Shown: positions 1 through 7,666 of the stretch, piece by piece
Layout: each line of letters opens with the position of its first letter
Numbering within the stretch: the first letter of the stretch is position 1
From: Gammaproteobacteria bacterium
GTDB taxonomy: Bacteria > Pseudomonadota > Gammaproteobacteria > Pseudomonadales > Azotimanducaceae
NCBI GenBank assembly: GCA_018666555.1
Contig: JABIZD010000131.1
Span: forward strand, 1 to 50,584
Reading direction: 5' to 3'
DNA: 50,584 nucleotides
Translations under genes and position numbers: made by a program
The notes under the pieces: model-generated
What the model was told of the DNA's origin: nothing
Seen by the model: the letters and a program-made list of their open reading frames with translations, nothing else
Databases searched by the model: none

Positions 1-7
1 AATCGAG

Positions 8-176
8 CGCCTTAGATCCTAGAGCTCACCCGCCTTAGATCCTAGAGCTCACCCGCCTTAGATCCTAGAGCTCACCCGCCTTAGATCCTAGAGCTCACCC
101 GCCTTAGATCCTAGAACTCACCCGCCTTAGATCCTAGAGCTCTCCCGCCTTAGATCCTAGAGCTCACCCGCCTTAG
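8..176. repeat. 23-bp tandem repeat, seven copies plus a partial eighth
   Basis: The unit CGCCTTAGATCCTAGAGCTC plus ACC (23 bp) starts at 8, 31, 54, 77, 100, 123 and 146, and an eighth copy breaks off after CGCCTTAG at 176. Only two substitutions are visible: G to A in copy 5 and A to T in copy 6. The unit is not a multiple of three and contains TAG, so it is non-coding. It holds the palindrome GAGCTC and a CTAG. There is no spacer between copies, so this is not a CRISPR array. Near identity implies recent expansion. Function unknown. Confidence 0.97.
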
Positions 177-219
177 GTCTTTACCCTGCTTTCTAATAAA
201 GCATTCCAGGATTCTTATT

Positions 220-240
220 GGCAATTTTTGCCTGTTTTTT
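220..240 (+). terminator. weak terminator-like hairpin downstream of the repeat array
   Basis: GGCAA (220-224) pairs with TTGCC (228-232) over a 3-nt loop, followed by TGTTTTTT. The stem is only 5 bp, so this is a weak call. It could end a transcript entering from outside the window. Between the repeats and csp (180-462) I see no gene. Confidence 0.3.
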
Positions 241-301
241 GGCAGTAGGAGGTCTTGTTGAGGTGCCGCAATTAAAGCTGTTTTTCTCACCTCCTTAGGT
301 T

Positions 302-353
302 AATATTGCGCGGCTGGTTAATATGGCTTCACTTTTTATGAACGCGCAGTATT
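302..353 (+). promoter_or_regulatory. long-range inverted repeat in the presumed csp leader
   Basis: AATATTGCGCG (302-312) can pair with CGCGCAGTATT (343-353), 11 bp with one G-U, enclosing a 30-nt loop. Cold-shock mRNAs of the CspA family usually carry long structured 5' leaders, and this element lies about 110 nt upstream of the csp start. Whether it is transcribed with csp is inference, because I could not place a convincing promoter. Confidence 0.35.
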
Positions 354-462
354 TGTAACGCTATCGTTCTCTTCCAACGCATGTAAGTAATTGGTAGTCG
401 GTCAGCTTCTCTTGTGTAGTTTCTACAGAAGGGTTCACTCACTATTAGAAAAGGAAAGAGAC

Positions 463-669
463 ATGGCAACTGTAACGGGCCAGGTAAAGTGGTTTGATGA
501 CAAGAAAGGGTTTGGTTTTATTACTCAGGAAGGTGGCAACGACGTGTTTGTTCATTTCAGGGCCATTGTCAGTCCGGGTATCCAGACTCTCAAGGATGGA
601 CAGACCGTTGAGTTTGAAATTCAGCAAGCTGAGAAGGGTCTGCAAGCAGCCAACGTATCGGTAGTCTGA
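463..669 (+). CDS. CspA-family cold-shock protein
   Basis: A 68-residue single OB-fold protein, the standard length of the family. It carries RNP1 (KGFGFI, about residues 15-20) and RNP2 (VFVHF, about residues 27-31), the aromatic nucleic-acid-binding strands. These proteins bind single-stranded RNA or DNA and act as RNA chaperones. The start at ATG 463 is chosen because AAGGAAAGAG sits just upstream and the protein then begins [11 protein letters not shown] like its relatives; an in-frame start at 391 would add 24 unrelated residues. A strong terminator follows, so it is monocistronic. Which Csp paralogue it is, and whether cold induces it, cannot be told from sequence. Confidence 0.95.
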   Translation: MATVTGQVKWFDDKKGFGFITQEGGNDVFVHFRAIVSPGIQTLKDGQTVEFEIQQAEKGLQAANVSVV

Positions 670-686
670 TAAACCTAGCATGATAG

Positions 687-726
687 GCCTCTCGGAAAAG
701 TATGCTTGTTCGAGAGGCTTTTTTTG
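687..726 (+). terminator. intrinsic terminator of the csp gene
   Basis: GCCTCTCG (687-694) pairs perfectly with CGAGAGGC (711-718) over a 16-nt loop and is followed directly by a run of seven T. It lies 18 nt after the csp stop codon. Confidence 0.9.
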
Positions 727-792
727 TGGCTGATGGTTCAGTCACGGTTCATATAGCCTGTCGTAAAGTGTCAGAAATACCGGAGACTGTGA

Positions 793-1143
793 ATGATTAA
801 ATCAATATTGGCTTTTACAATTGTCTTGTTAACGGCATGTGCTTCTGACCCAATTATTGACCAGAAAGGGGTCGATCCGGAACAGTATGCAATCGACCTT
901 CGTGAATGCGAACAGTATGTGGCTCAGGTCAACACCACGAAAGAAGCGGTATCTCGGGGCTTGGTGAGTTCAGTCTTCGGAGGTCTTTTGGGCGCTGTGG
1001 TTGGTGACCAGCGTGATAGTAAAAGATATGCTGGCGGTGCTGCGGTTGTAGGTACCGGTAGAGGCCTTGAAAACGCAGAGCGACGTAAGCGTAAAGTCCT
1101 TATTGACTGCATGAAGTCTCGTGGTTATCGTATTTTTGGTTAG
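793..1143 (+). CDS. small glycine-zipper lipoprotein, function unknown
   Basis: 116 residues. The N-terminus is a type II signal peptide with lipobox LTAC, which puts the lipidated Cys at residue 16 and suggests a membrane-anchored periplasmic protein. Around residues 55-80 lies a Gly/Ala/Val-rich stretch (GGLLGAVVG, then YAGGAAVVG) of glycine-zipper type. Two further Cys (one near residue 38, one near the C-terminus in DCMKSRGY) could form a disulfide. The DCM..RGY ending is common in small gammaproteobacterial envelope proteins. It converges on smpB with 14 nt between the stop codons. No specific function can be assigned. Confidence 0.75.
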   Translation: MIKSILAFTIVLLTACASDPIIDQKGVDPEQYAIDLRECEQYVAQVNTTKEAVSRGLVSSVFGGLLGAVVGDQRDSKRYAGGAAVVGTGRGLENAERRKRKVLIDCMKSRGYRIFG

Positions 1144-1157
1144 TTACTCGATGGGAT

Positions 1158-1634
1158 TTAGCGATTGTTCATCTTAACGGTTCTTTGCTGATCCCGTTTC
1201 CACTCCCGTTCCTTGATGGTAATCCTTTTATCATGCTCTTTCTTACCTGAAGCTAAGGCAATCTCAACTTTTACCTTGTTGTCTTTCCAATAGATGGCCA
1301 CAGGAATACAAGTGTAGCCCTTTTGTTGGGTTGCGCCGATCAACTTGGCGATCTGTTTGCGATGCAGCAAGAGTTTCCTGGAGCGTTGCGGTTCTGCGAT
1401 AACATGACTTGAGGCTGAATGTAACGGTGAGATATTACAGGCAAGCAGGAATGCTTCGTTATTGCGTAGAAGGATAAAGGTATCGGTTAGCTGGCACTTA
1501 CCTGCTCTGAGCGATTTAACTTCCCAACCCAGAAGTGCTATACCGGCTTCGAATTTTTCGTGCAGGTGATAGTTAAACTTTGCTTTTCTGTTCAAAGCGA
1601 TGGTGCCAGGCATTGATTTTCGTTGAGTTGCCAC
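1158..1634 (-). CDS. smpB: SsrA-binding protein SmpB
   Basis: 158 residues, close to the usual 160. SmpB binds the tRNA-like domain of tmRNA and brings it to stalled ribosomes for trans-translation. The OB-barrel core is recognisable ([18 protein letters not shown], then [10 protein letters not shown]), as is the basic C-terminal tail ([10 protein letters not shown]) that lies in the empty mRNA channel. The start fits the family N-terminus, with a short leader before the NRKA motif. The tmRNA gene ssrA, often a neighbour, is not in this window. It lies divergent from the transporter gene and faces the ratA side of the block as in Pseudomonas. Confidence 0.96.
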   Translation of the reverse strand: MATQRKSMPGTIALNRKAKFNYHLHEKFEAGIALLGWEVKSLRAGKCQLTDTFILLRNNEAFLLACNISPLHSASSHVIAEPQRSRKLLLHRKQIAKLIGATQQKGYTCIPVAIYWKDNKVKVEIALASGKKEHDKRITIKEREWKRDQQRTVKMNNR

Positions 1635-1750
1635 AGTATTGTTCTACCAGTTTTGGGCACAAGTGTTATTGTACTACTTTGTCATATAGGTTGTGAGCGT
1701 TTGCCGAATCATCGACAATTATCACATTTGCAGGTCGTAAGGAGGTTAGG

Positions 1751-3106
1751 ATGAGTAATGTGACATCGGCTCACGGGATGTGGTCATCAAAAATGATGTT
1801 TATCTTGGCAGCAGCCGGCTCTGCAGTCGGCCTCGGTAATATATGGCGTTTTCCTTATCTTGCAGGTGAGAACGGTGGCGGCGTTTTCGTCCTTGCTTAT
1901 CTGGTCTGTATCTTTTTAATCGGCGTTCCTATTCTAGTATCTGAAATACTCCTGGGTCGGGCTGGGCGTCAAAGCCCAATTAACTCAATGCGAATGCTTG
2001 CCAAACAGTCTGGAGCCAGTTCTTTCTGGCAGGTGATTGGCTGGCTGGGGGCACTAGCAGGTTTCATGATTTTATCTTTTTACGCCGTTATCGCTGGCTG
2101 GGCTATGTCTTATGTGGTGGAAATGGCATCTGGAAATTTCGTTAGTATCAACGCGGAACAGGCCAGCACCGTTTTTGCTGAGTTCACTGCGGATGCGGTG
2201 TCAGTGGTGGGTTGGCATAGTTTGTTTATGGCCCTTACTATCTATATCGCAGCCAGGGGTGTGGGTAAAGGCCTGGAAACCACGGTACGCTATCTGATGC
2301 CAGCATTATTGGTTCTGTTGCTGGTATTGGTGTCTTATTCAGCGTTAGCGACGGGTCATTTTGTCGAAGGGTTGAAGTTCTTGTTTTCGCCTGATTTTGA
2401 TTCTTTCAACGTTGACAGTCTGTTAGTTGCTATGGGGCAAGCCTTTTTTACGTTAAGCCTGGGGATGGGTGCGATAATGGCTTATGGCGCTTATATGCCA
2501 AAAGATGCGTCGATAATTGGTACTGCTACTACCATAGCCCTACTCGATACTAGCGTAGCCCTGTTGTCTGGTCTGGTTATTTTTCCGTTGGTTTTTGCCA
2601 ATGGTTTAGAAACGGGCCAGGGTCCTGGGCTGATGTTTGTTACCTTGCCGATCGCATTTGGCCAGATGCCTGGCGGGCATATATTCGGTGCTATCTTTTT
2701 TACACTGGTGTCATTTGCTGCAATCACGTCCTCCATCTCATTGATGGAGCCTGCTGTCGCATGGGTAGTCGAGAAACTTGATAGCTCCAGAGCTAAAGGC
2801 GCTATGCTGGTCGGCGTAATTGCCTGGATTTTGGGGTTGGGAAGCGCTTTTTCATTCAACATTGGTGCTGATATCACTCTGTTGGCGGGGATGACCTTTT
2901 TTGACACCATGGATTATTTGTCTAACAACGTGATGTTGCCTTTAGGCGGTATGTTAATAGCTGTGTTTACGGGATGGGTATTGAAGGACCAGCTTATCGA
3001 GGAGGAGTTGGCCGGCGATAAGGTCTGGTTGAATCTGTGGCGGTTGATTACACGATTTGTCGCCCCAACCGGTGTCATGGTGGTTTTTGTCATGACATTT
3101 TTATAA
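1751..3106 (+). CDS. sodium-dependent transporter of the NSS (LeuT/SNF) family
   Basis: 451 residues with 11-12 hydrophobic segments, typical of bacterial NSS members. The diagnostic TM1 motif GSAVGLGNIWRFPYL, which builds the Na+ and substrate sites, lies at about residues 23-37 and is followed by the Gly-rich GENGGG. These proteins couple Na+ entry to import of amino acids or related solutes; the substrate cannot be read here. GGAGGTTAGG just ahead of ATG 1751 is a strong ribosome-binding site. It sits between smpB and ratA, which are neighbours in Pseudomonas and E. coli, so it looks inserted into a conserved block. Only 12 nt separate it from ratA, so the two may be co-transcribed. Confidence 0.93.
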   Translation: MSNVTSAHGMWSSKMMFILAAAGSAVGLGNIWRFPYLAGENGGGVFVLAYLVCIFLIGVPILVSEILLGRAGRQSPINSMRMLAKQSGASSFWQVIGWLGALAGFMILSFYAVIAGWAMSYVVEMASGNFVSINAEQASTVFAEFTADAVSVVGWHSLFMALTIYIAARGVGKGLETTVRYLMPALLVLLLVLVSYSALATGHFVEGLKFLFSPDFDSFNVDSLLVAMGQAFFTLSLGMGAIMAYGAYMPKDASIIGTATTIALLDTSVALLSGLVIFPLVFANGLETGQGPGLMFVTLPIAFGQMPGGHIFGAIFFTLVSFAAITSSISLMEPAVAWVVEKLDSSRAKGAMLVGVIAWILGLGSAFSFNIGADITLLAGMTFFDTMDYLSNNVMLPLGGMLIAVFTGWVLKDQLIEEELAGDKVWLNLWRLITRFVAPTGVMVVFVMTFL

Positions 3107-3118
3107 GCCTGGGTTTGC

Positions 3119-3553
3119 ATGCGCCATGTTGAGAAGACAGCGCTACTGCCGTACAGCGCGGAGCAGATATTTTTGATCGTGGCAGATGTTGCTCAATATG
3201 GAGAGTTTCTTCCATGGTGTTCAGGTAGCCGCGTATTGGTTCAAAATAAGGCTGATATGATTGGTGAGCTTGAGTTGTCGGCACCAGGCATCAAGCAAAC
3301 CTTCAGGACTAAAAACCTGCTTTTTCCCTATAGCAATATTACTATGAGTCTACTTGAAGGGCCATTCTCACATCTTCAGGGCGAGTGGAATTTCAAGCAG
3401 TTGGGCTCGGACGGCTGCCGCGTTTCCATGTCTTTGCAATTTGCGTTTAACCATCGCCTCGTGGAGAAAACTTTCGGTGCTGTGTTTTCTGTTGCAGCCG
3501 AGAAGTTAGTTGCAGCCTTCTCGGAACGAGCAGATGAAATCTATGGCAGATAA
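3119..3553 (+). CDS. ratA: RatA family protein (START/COQ10-like)
   Basis: 144 residues forming a single START/polyketide-cyclase-like domain, opening MRHVEKTALLPYSAEQIF and continuing with the family signature YGEFLPWC near residues 27-34. In E. coli RatA was reported to bind 50S subunits and block 70S association; homologues of the COQ10 type bind ubiquinone, so the physiological role is debated. It is followed directly by ratB with overlapping reading frames, the conserved ratA-ratB pair. The toxin label comes from E. coli and cannot be checked here. Confidence 0.92.
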   Translation: MRHVEKTALLPYSAEQIFLIVADVAQYGEFLPWCSGSRVLVQNKADMIGELELSAPGIKQTFRTKNLLFPYSNITMSLLEGPFSHLQGEWNFKQLGSDGCRVSMSLQFAFNHRLVEKTFGAVFSVAAEKLVAAFSERADEIYGR

Positions 3554-3821
3554 AGACTTGGATATAGAAGTGGTGTTCGCGGATAAAGACGAACAGAAAG
3601 TGGTAGAGCTCAGCGTTGTTGAAGGAACTTCTGCGCGAGCTGCAGTTGGCCTTTCTGGCTTACAGCTCAGCTTTCCTGACATTGCATTTTCTGAGTGTCC
3701 TTTGGGGCGATTTGGAAGCAGAATTGATGACAATGCTTTAGTGGTGTCAGGAGATCGTATTGAGGTGTATCGTGCTCTCAGGCTCAGCCCGAAAGAAATA
3801 AGACGGCGTCGGGCTAGTTAG
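3534..3821 (+). CDS. ratB: RatB / RnfH-family ubiquitin-like-fold protein
   Basis: About 95 residues (UPF0125/RnfH family). The core and the C-terminal signature DRIEVYRAL....PKEIRRRRA are clear. Function is unknown; the family has a beta-grasp (ubiquitin-like) fold. ATG 3534 and ATG 3543 are both plausible: 3534 has GGAACGAG upstream, while 3543 gives the shorter MADKDLDIEV start. Either overlaps the end of ratA, so translation is probably coupled. The 3' end overlaps bamE on the opposite strand by 8 bp. Confidence 0.88.
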   Translation: MKSMADKDLDIEVVFADKDEQKVVELSVVEGTSARAAVGLSGLQLSFPDIAFSECPLGRFGSRIDDNALVVSGDRIEVYRALRLSPKEIRRRRAS

Positions 3822-4179
3822 TGTTGGTATCGGTTTCAGCTTCCGTTATTTTGCTGGGCACATAGTCGCCTTCAAAATGGCTCAGTCTGTTTTCTTTAAA
3901 GTAAATGACCAGTTCCTTGTGAATCCTTTCTCGCCCTGGTATCTGCATGGAATAAATGTAGTTCCAGCGGTCCTGATCAAGGGCATCCTCAAGTATCGGG
4001 TTGCCTAGAATAAATTGGATCTGGCTTTTGGACATGCCGGGCTTGAGCTTATCAATCATCTCCTGCGAAACGATATTACCCTGCTGTATGGATAGGCGGT
4101 AAACCCATGGAAATTGGAAGGTCGAGCAGCCTGTCGTGAATAGACCCAGGAGGATCAATGTGGCAAATAAATTTTTCAT
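3814..4179 (-). CDS. bamE: outer membrane assembly lipoprotein BamE (OmlA/SmpA)
   Basis: 121 residues with a lipoprotein signal peptide ending in lipobox TTGC (Cys at residue 18). The mature part holds the family pattern GNIVSQEMIDKLKPGMSKSQIQFILGNP (quoted in part from residues 34-61) and the following WNYIYS. BamE is a subunit of the BAM complex that folds beta-barrel proteins into the outer membrane. The C-terminal acidic Glu/Asp/Thr/Asn tail is extra to the core. It is divergent from fur, sharing a 100-bp intergenic region, as in Pseudomonas (omlA-fur). Confidence 0.95.
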   Translation of the reverse strand: MKNLFATLILLGLFTTGCSTFQFPWVYRLSIQQGNIVSQEMIDKLKPGMSKSQIQFILGNPILEDALDQDRWNYIYSMQIPGRERIHKELVIYFKENRLSHFEGDYVPSKITEAETDTNTN

Positions 4180-4224
4180 GGCAGAACTTGTCTTTAATTA
4201 ATCGGATTTAGTGCCATTGTATCG

Positions 4225-4230
4225 TATAAT
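4225..4230 (+). promoter_or_regulatory. candidate -10 element of the fur promoter
   Basis: A perfect TATAAT sits 24 nt upstream of the small upstream ORF and 50 nt before fur. The hexamer 17 bp further upstream (TCGGAT) is a poor -35. I did not find a convincing Fur box in this bamE-fur spacer. Confidence 0.4.
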
Positions 4231-4253
4231 AGAGGCTAGCGAGGAGGAATCTG

Positions 4254-4283
4254 ATGTTCGTAACTGAATGCGTTAGAGGATGA
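4254..4283 (+). CDS. 9-codon upstream ORF coupled to fur (uof-like)
   Basis: ATG 4254 opens MFVTECVRG and stops at TGA 4281-4283, which overlaps the fur ATG (4280-4282) as ATGA. The strong Shine-Dalgarno GAGGAGG (4241-4247) is ideally placed for this ATG and too far from fur. The only purine run next to fur, AGAGG, abuts its ATG with no spacing. In E. coli fur is translated by coupling to the upstream ORF uof, through which the sRNA RyhB acts. The peptide here is much shorter than the 28-residue E. coli Uof and unrelated in sequence, so the similarity is in layout only. Confidence 0.6.
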   Translation: MFVTECVRG

Positions 4284-4693
4284 CTGCCGAAACTCAAGGC
4301 TTAAAGGAAGTAGGGCTCAAAATCACGTTGCCGCGTGTCAAGATCCTTAATATTCTTGCTGCCGAAAGCGTCCGCCATGTTAGTGCAGAAGATATTTATA
4401 AAATTTTGCTGGAGAAGAATGAAGATATTGGCCTGGCAACGGTTTACAGGGTATTAACGCAGTTTGAAAATGCAGGCCTTGTTAGTCGGCATCATTTTGA
4501 AGGCGGGCACTCTGTTTTTGAACTATCTCCAGAGCACCACCATGACCATATCGTCTGTATAAAATGCGGTCACGTCGAAGAATTTGCTGATCCTGATATT
4601 GAAGCCAGGCAAAAAGATATTGCCAAGCGTCTTGGCTTTGAACTGACAGATCATGACTTGAATTTATATGGGTTTTGCGCTGACTGTCGTTAA
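4280..4693 (+). CDS. fur: ferric uptake regulator Fur
   Basis: 137 residues. The winged-helix DNA-binding half opens MTAETQGLKEVGLKITLPRVK, colinear with other Fur proteins, which supports this start. The recognition-helix region ATVYRVLTQFENAGLV follows near residues 54-69. The metal sites are present: the His-rich HHHDH near residue 88, the CIKC zinc pair near 94-97, and a second Cys pair in the final residues (CADC). Fur represses iron-uptake genes when loaded with Fe2+. Translation is probably coupled to the 9-codon ORF just upstream. It converges on recN. Confidence 0.97.
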   Translation: MTAETQGLKEVGLKITLPRVKILNILAAESVRHVSAEDIYKILLEKNEDIGLATVYRVLTQFENAGLVSRHHFEGGHSVFELSPEHHHDHIVCIKCGHVEEFADPDIEARQKDIAKRLGFELTDHDLNLYGFCADCR

Positions 4694-4702
4694 CATTGAT
4701 CT

Positions 4703-4726
4703 GCCAGATTTCCTGGCCGATCTTTT
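4703..4726 (+). terminator. short hairpin between convergent fur and recN
   Basis: GCCAG (4703-4707) and CTGGC (4713-4717) can pair over a 5-nt loop, followed by CGATCTTTTC. The stem is short and the U-tract interrupted, so this is a weak terminator call for fur. Confidence 0.35.
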
Positions 4727-6406
4727 CTAGCCTAAAGCTGAATCAACCTGGCTCTGCGTGAGCATTTCGCTGGCATGAGCGATTGACCTTTCGGTTATTG
4801 AAATACCACCCAGCATGCGCGCAATTTCGTTGATTCTTTCGTCCTCACAGAGCAGGCTGATTTCAGTATGATTAGAGTTCACAGGTTTGCTGACTTTAAA
4901 ATGATGTTGGCCCTGGGCCGCGACTTGAGGCAAATGAGTCACGCATAAAATCTGCGCTCTGCCGCTCAGGTTCCTGAGAAGGGAGCCAACGATGGAAGCA
5001 ATCGCACCACCGATGCCGACATCCACTTCGTCAAAGATCAATGTCGGTACAGCTGATGTGTCTGCCGTGACGACTTGAATGGCCAGGCTAATTCTTGATA
5101 ACTCTCCTCCAGAGGCGATTTTATTGAGTGGCAGTGGTCTCTGGCCTGGATTTGTACTGACCAGAAATTCGATATCTTCATATCCGGTACTGCGAATATC
5201 TGAATCGTCCGAGCTTGCCAGGCTGATTTTAAGCTGGCCGTGCTTCATACCTATTTCATGAATAAGCTTGGATACCTTTTCTTCTAATTCCGGTGCTTTG
5301 CTGGATCGTAATTTACTCAATGATTTAGCAGCCTTATGGTATTGCAGCCGCTGCGCTTCAAGTTCCTCAGTCAGCTTTTCGATATCTCCGTGATTGTCTT
5401 CCAAAGCGTTTAACTGAGAAATTAGTTTGTCGCTAAACGCAGCCAGATCACGGGGCTGAATTTTATGTTTCCTGGCAATGTCGTGAATTTGCAATAACCG
5501 CGCTTCGATTCCAGCTAAACGGGCAGGGTCTACGGGAGTATTTTCGACATAGCGATTTAAGTCTTTCGAGACTTCCTCGATCTGGATGATGCTCTCATCG
5601 AGAAGCTCCCTTAGTTTTGCGATGGCCGCGTCTTCAACTTGGCTCATCAGGGTATTGACCTGATTGAGTTGCCCTATGATGGTTGTGTCCGTGTCGCTGT
5701 TGATGAGCTCGGAGGCTAGTGAGGCATTATTGATGTGGTATTCAGCGCGGCTCAAAAGATGATGCTCTGCTTCAAGAGTTTCAAGTTCTGTCGGTTCCAG
5801 GTTGAGCTCAGTTATTTCACTTGCCTGGTATCTTAACAACTGTAGCTTGTCATTATTTTCATCAGAGGCGGCAATCTGTTGGTTTAGGCGTTTTTTGTTT
5901 TCCTGGTACTGACTGTGGAGCTGCTTAACTTCATCGGCCAGTTGCTGGGCACCGGCATATTCGTCCAGTAACTGGCGCTGGGTTGGTTTTTTGAGTAATG
6001 ATTGATGCTCATGTTGAGCATGTATGTCTATGAGTTGTTCACCGAAGGATTTTAACTCGGAGAGAGTGGTCTGTGAGCCGTTAATAAAAGCTCGATTTCT
6101 ACCATCTGAGCGGATCACGCGACGCAACAGGACCAGATTGTCGTCGATATTGATGTCTTTTGTGACCAGCCAGTCCCTGGCTGCAGCTAATTTTGTGATG
6201 TCGAAAAGGGCGCTGACTTCAGCTGCACTTTTTCCAGAAGCGATTTGGTTAACTTCAGCACGCTGGCCAAGAGTGAGCGCCAGACCATCAAGCATGATCG
6301 ACTTTCCAACACCTGTCTCCCCGGTAATGACGCTCATGCCATCAGGCAAGGCAAGATCCAGGTGGTCGACAATAGCTAAGTCTTTAATTGTAATTTGAGT
6401 CAGCAT
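4727..6406 (-). CDS. recN: DNA repair protein RecN
   Basis: 559 residues, usual length. RecN is an SMC-like ATPase that acts in double-strand break repair. Walker A is GETGVGKS (residues 29-36; most relatives have GETGAGKS). The central region is a long charged coiled coil (about residues 150-380). The ABC signature region (ASGGELSRISLA) and Walker B (LIFDEVDVGIGG) follow near the C-terminus. In many gammaproteobacteria recN is LexA-regulated; I see a TATAAT for this strand at 6432-6437 but only half of a plausible LexA site. It is divergent from hrcA. Confidence 0.96.
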   Translation of the reverse strand: MLTQITIKDLAIVDHLDLALPDGMSVITGETGVGKSIMLDGLALTLGQRAEVNQIASGKSAAEVSALFDITKLAAARDWLVTKDINIDDNLVLLRRVIRSDGRNRAFINGSQTTLSELKSFGEQLIDIHAQHEHQSLLKKPTQRQLLDEYAGAQQLADEVKQLHSQYQENKKRLNQQIAASDENNDKLQLLRYQASEITELNLEPTELETLEAEHHLLSRAEYHINNASLASELINSDTDTTIIGQLNQVNTLMSQVEDAAIAKLRELLDESIIQIEEVSKDLNRYVENTPVDPARLAGIEARLLQIHDIARKHKIQPRDLAAFSDKLISQLNALEDNHGDIEKLTEELEAQRLQYHKAAKSLSKLRSSKAPELEEKVSKLIHEIGMKHGQLKISLASSDDSDIRSTGYEDIEFLVSTNPGQRPLPLNKIASGGELSRISLAIQVVTADTSAVPTLIFDEVDVGIGGAIASIVGSLLRNLSGRAQILCVTHLPQVAAQGQHHFKVSKPVNSNHTEISLLCEDERINEIARMLGGISITERSIAHASEMLTQSQVDSALG

Positions 6407-6480
6407 AGTAGTGCTAGGGTTCCTGGAACAGATTATATACCAGTACCGTTGGTTCCTAAGAATAAAAAGCAGACTTAGGT

Positions 6481-6508
6481 TTGTTTACTTACCGGAAAAG
6501 GCTATATT
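6481..6508 (+). promoter_or_regulatory. candidate sigma-70 promoter of hrcA
   Basis: TTGTTT (6481-6486), 16-bp spacer, TATATT (6503-6508), ending 33 nt before the hrcA start. Directly upstream lies an inverted repeat CCTAAG (6455-6460)-N13-CTTAGG (6474-6479), a possible operator. It is not a CIRCE element. Confidence 0.45.
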
Positions 6509-6541
6509 AATCTTGTCCTCTGTCCCGGTTGATTGTACGTT

Positions 6542-7582
6542 ATGGAAACTGTTTCAGTTACCGATAAAGCTCAAATTTTGTTAAAAAATTTAATCGAGCA
6601 ATATATTGCTGGCGGTCAGCCAGTAGCTTCAAAGCATTTGGCCAGATCTGTCAATATGCCTATGAGTCCGGCATCGGTTCGCAACATCATGGCAGATCTT
6701 GAGGACAAAGGGTTCTTGAAGTCGCCGCATACTTCCGCAGGTCGAATACCCACTGAGAAGGCTTACCGGCTTTTCGTTGACTCGCTGATTAAAGTGCAAC
6801 CCATGGCTGATGTCGATATCAAGCAGCTGTCTAAACATCTTGACCCTGATATGACGGCGCAGGAATTGGTTAAGTCTGCCTCTGACCTGTTATCAGAGAT
6901 CACTCATATGGCGGGATTGGTAACTATTCCGAGGAATGAGCAGGTAGTATTGAAACATTTGGAATTCTTGCCTTTGTCCGGAGACAGGGTGCTGGTGATC
7001 ATGGTGTTGAATGATCATGAAGTTGAAAACCGAGTGATTCACAGCAAGGAAACCTATACAGACACTCAATTGAAGGAAATTTCTAATTTTCTGAATGCTC
7101 ATTTCGTTGGTCAGAGTCTGGCAAAGATTCGTCTCAAAATCGTTGAGTCTATGACTTCAGATCGAGAAAATATGAATGACCTGATGCAAGCTACATTGGA
7201 CATGGCGGCGATGGTTTTTGAAACCGAACAGCCTGCTGATTTCGTTGTGGCGGGTCAGGAAAACCTTTTTGAGATTGGCCAGGATCAACGTCTGGATGAT
7301 ATCAGGGCGTTGTTTAAAGCCTTTTCACTCAAGGGTGATATTTTGCATTTGCTGGATCGCTGCATGTACTCTGAGGGTGTGCAACTCTTTATAGGCCAGG
7401 AGTCTGGCTATGACTTGCTGGACGAATGTAGTCTGGTCACTTCTTCCTACCAGATTGAGGGACAGCTAGTAGGTGTGCTGGGGGTTATCGGGCCAACAAG
7501 AATGGCCTATGATCGAGTTATTCCTATTGTTGATACTACTGCACGAGTACTCAGTGCCGCCCTCGAGGTGTCCAGACGCTAG
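6542..7582 (+). CDS. hrcA: heat-inducible transcription repressor HrcA
   Basis: 346 residues from ATG 6542 (a TTG three codons upstream is also possible; neither has a clear Shine-Dalgarno). The N-terminal winged helix is typical: YIAGGQPVASKHLA, then SPASVRNIMADLEDKGFL and HTSAGRIPTEKAYR within residues 20-80. A GAF-like dimerisation domain follows. HrcA represses chaperone genes through CIRCE operators and is kept active by GroEL. It heads the hrcA-grpE-dnaK-dnaJ cluster, an arrangement absent from Pseudomonas and E. coli. I found no CIRCE inverted repeat in this window, so its targets here may be elsewhere, for example a groESL operon. Confidence 0.95.
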   Translation: METVSVTDKAQILLKNLIEQYIAGGQPVASKHLARSVNMPMSPASVRNIMADLEDKGFLKSPHTSAGRIPTEKAYRLFVDSLIKVQPMADVDIKQLSKHLDPDMTAQELVKSASDLLSEITHMAGLVTIPRNEQVVLKHLEFLPLSGDRVLVIMVLNDHEVENRVIHSKETYTDTQLKEISNFLNAHFVGQSLAKIRLKIVESMTSDRENMNDLMQATLDMAAMVFETEQPADFVVAGQENLFEIGQDQRLDDIRALFKAFSLKGDILHLLDRCMYSEGVQLFIGQESGYDLLDECSLVTSSYQIEGQLVGVLGVIGPTRMAYDRVIPIVDTTARVLSAALEVSRR

Positions 7583-7666
7583 CAGGTATTGTCGCCGCGC
7601 TTTTAAAAACTTTCGCTCTGTTAACTCATCTCAGATAAAAAAGTTAGCTGAGATGGCTTGCTTGAC

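Noticed and set aside
8-176. CRISPR array
   Set aside because: The copies are directly adjacent with no spacers and no cas genes are present.
6407-6541. LexA box for recN
   Set aside because: The minus strand shows TACTGGTATATAATC, one half-site with an A/T-rich centre, but the second half CAG is not at the required distance.
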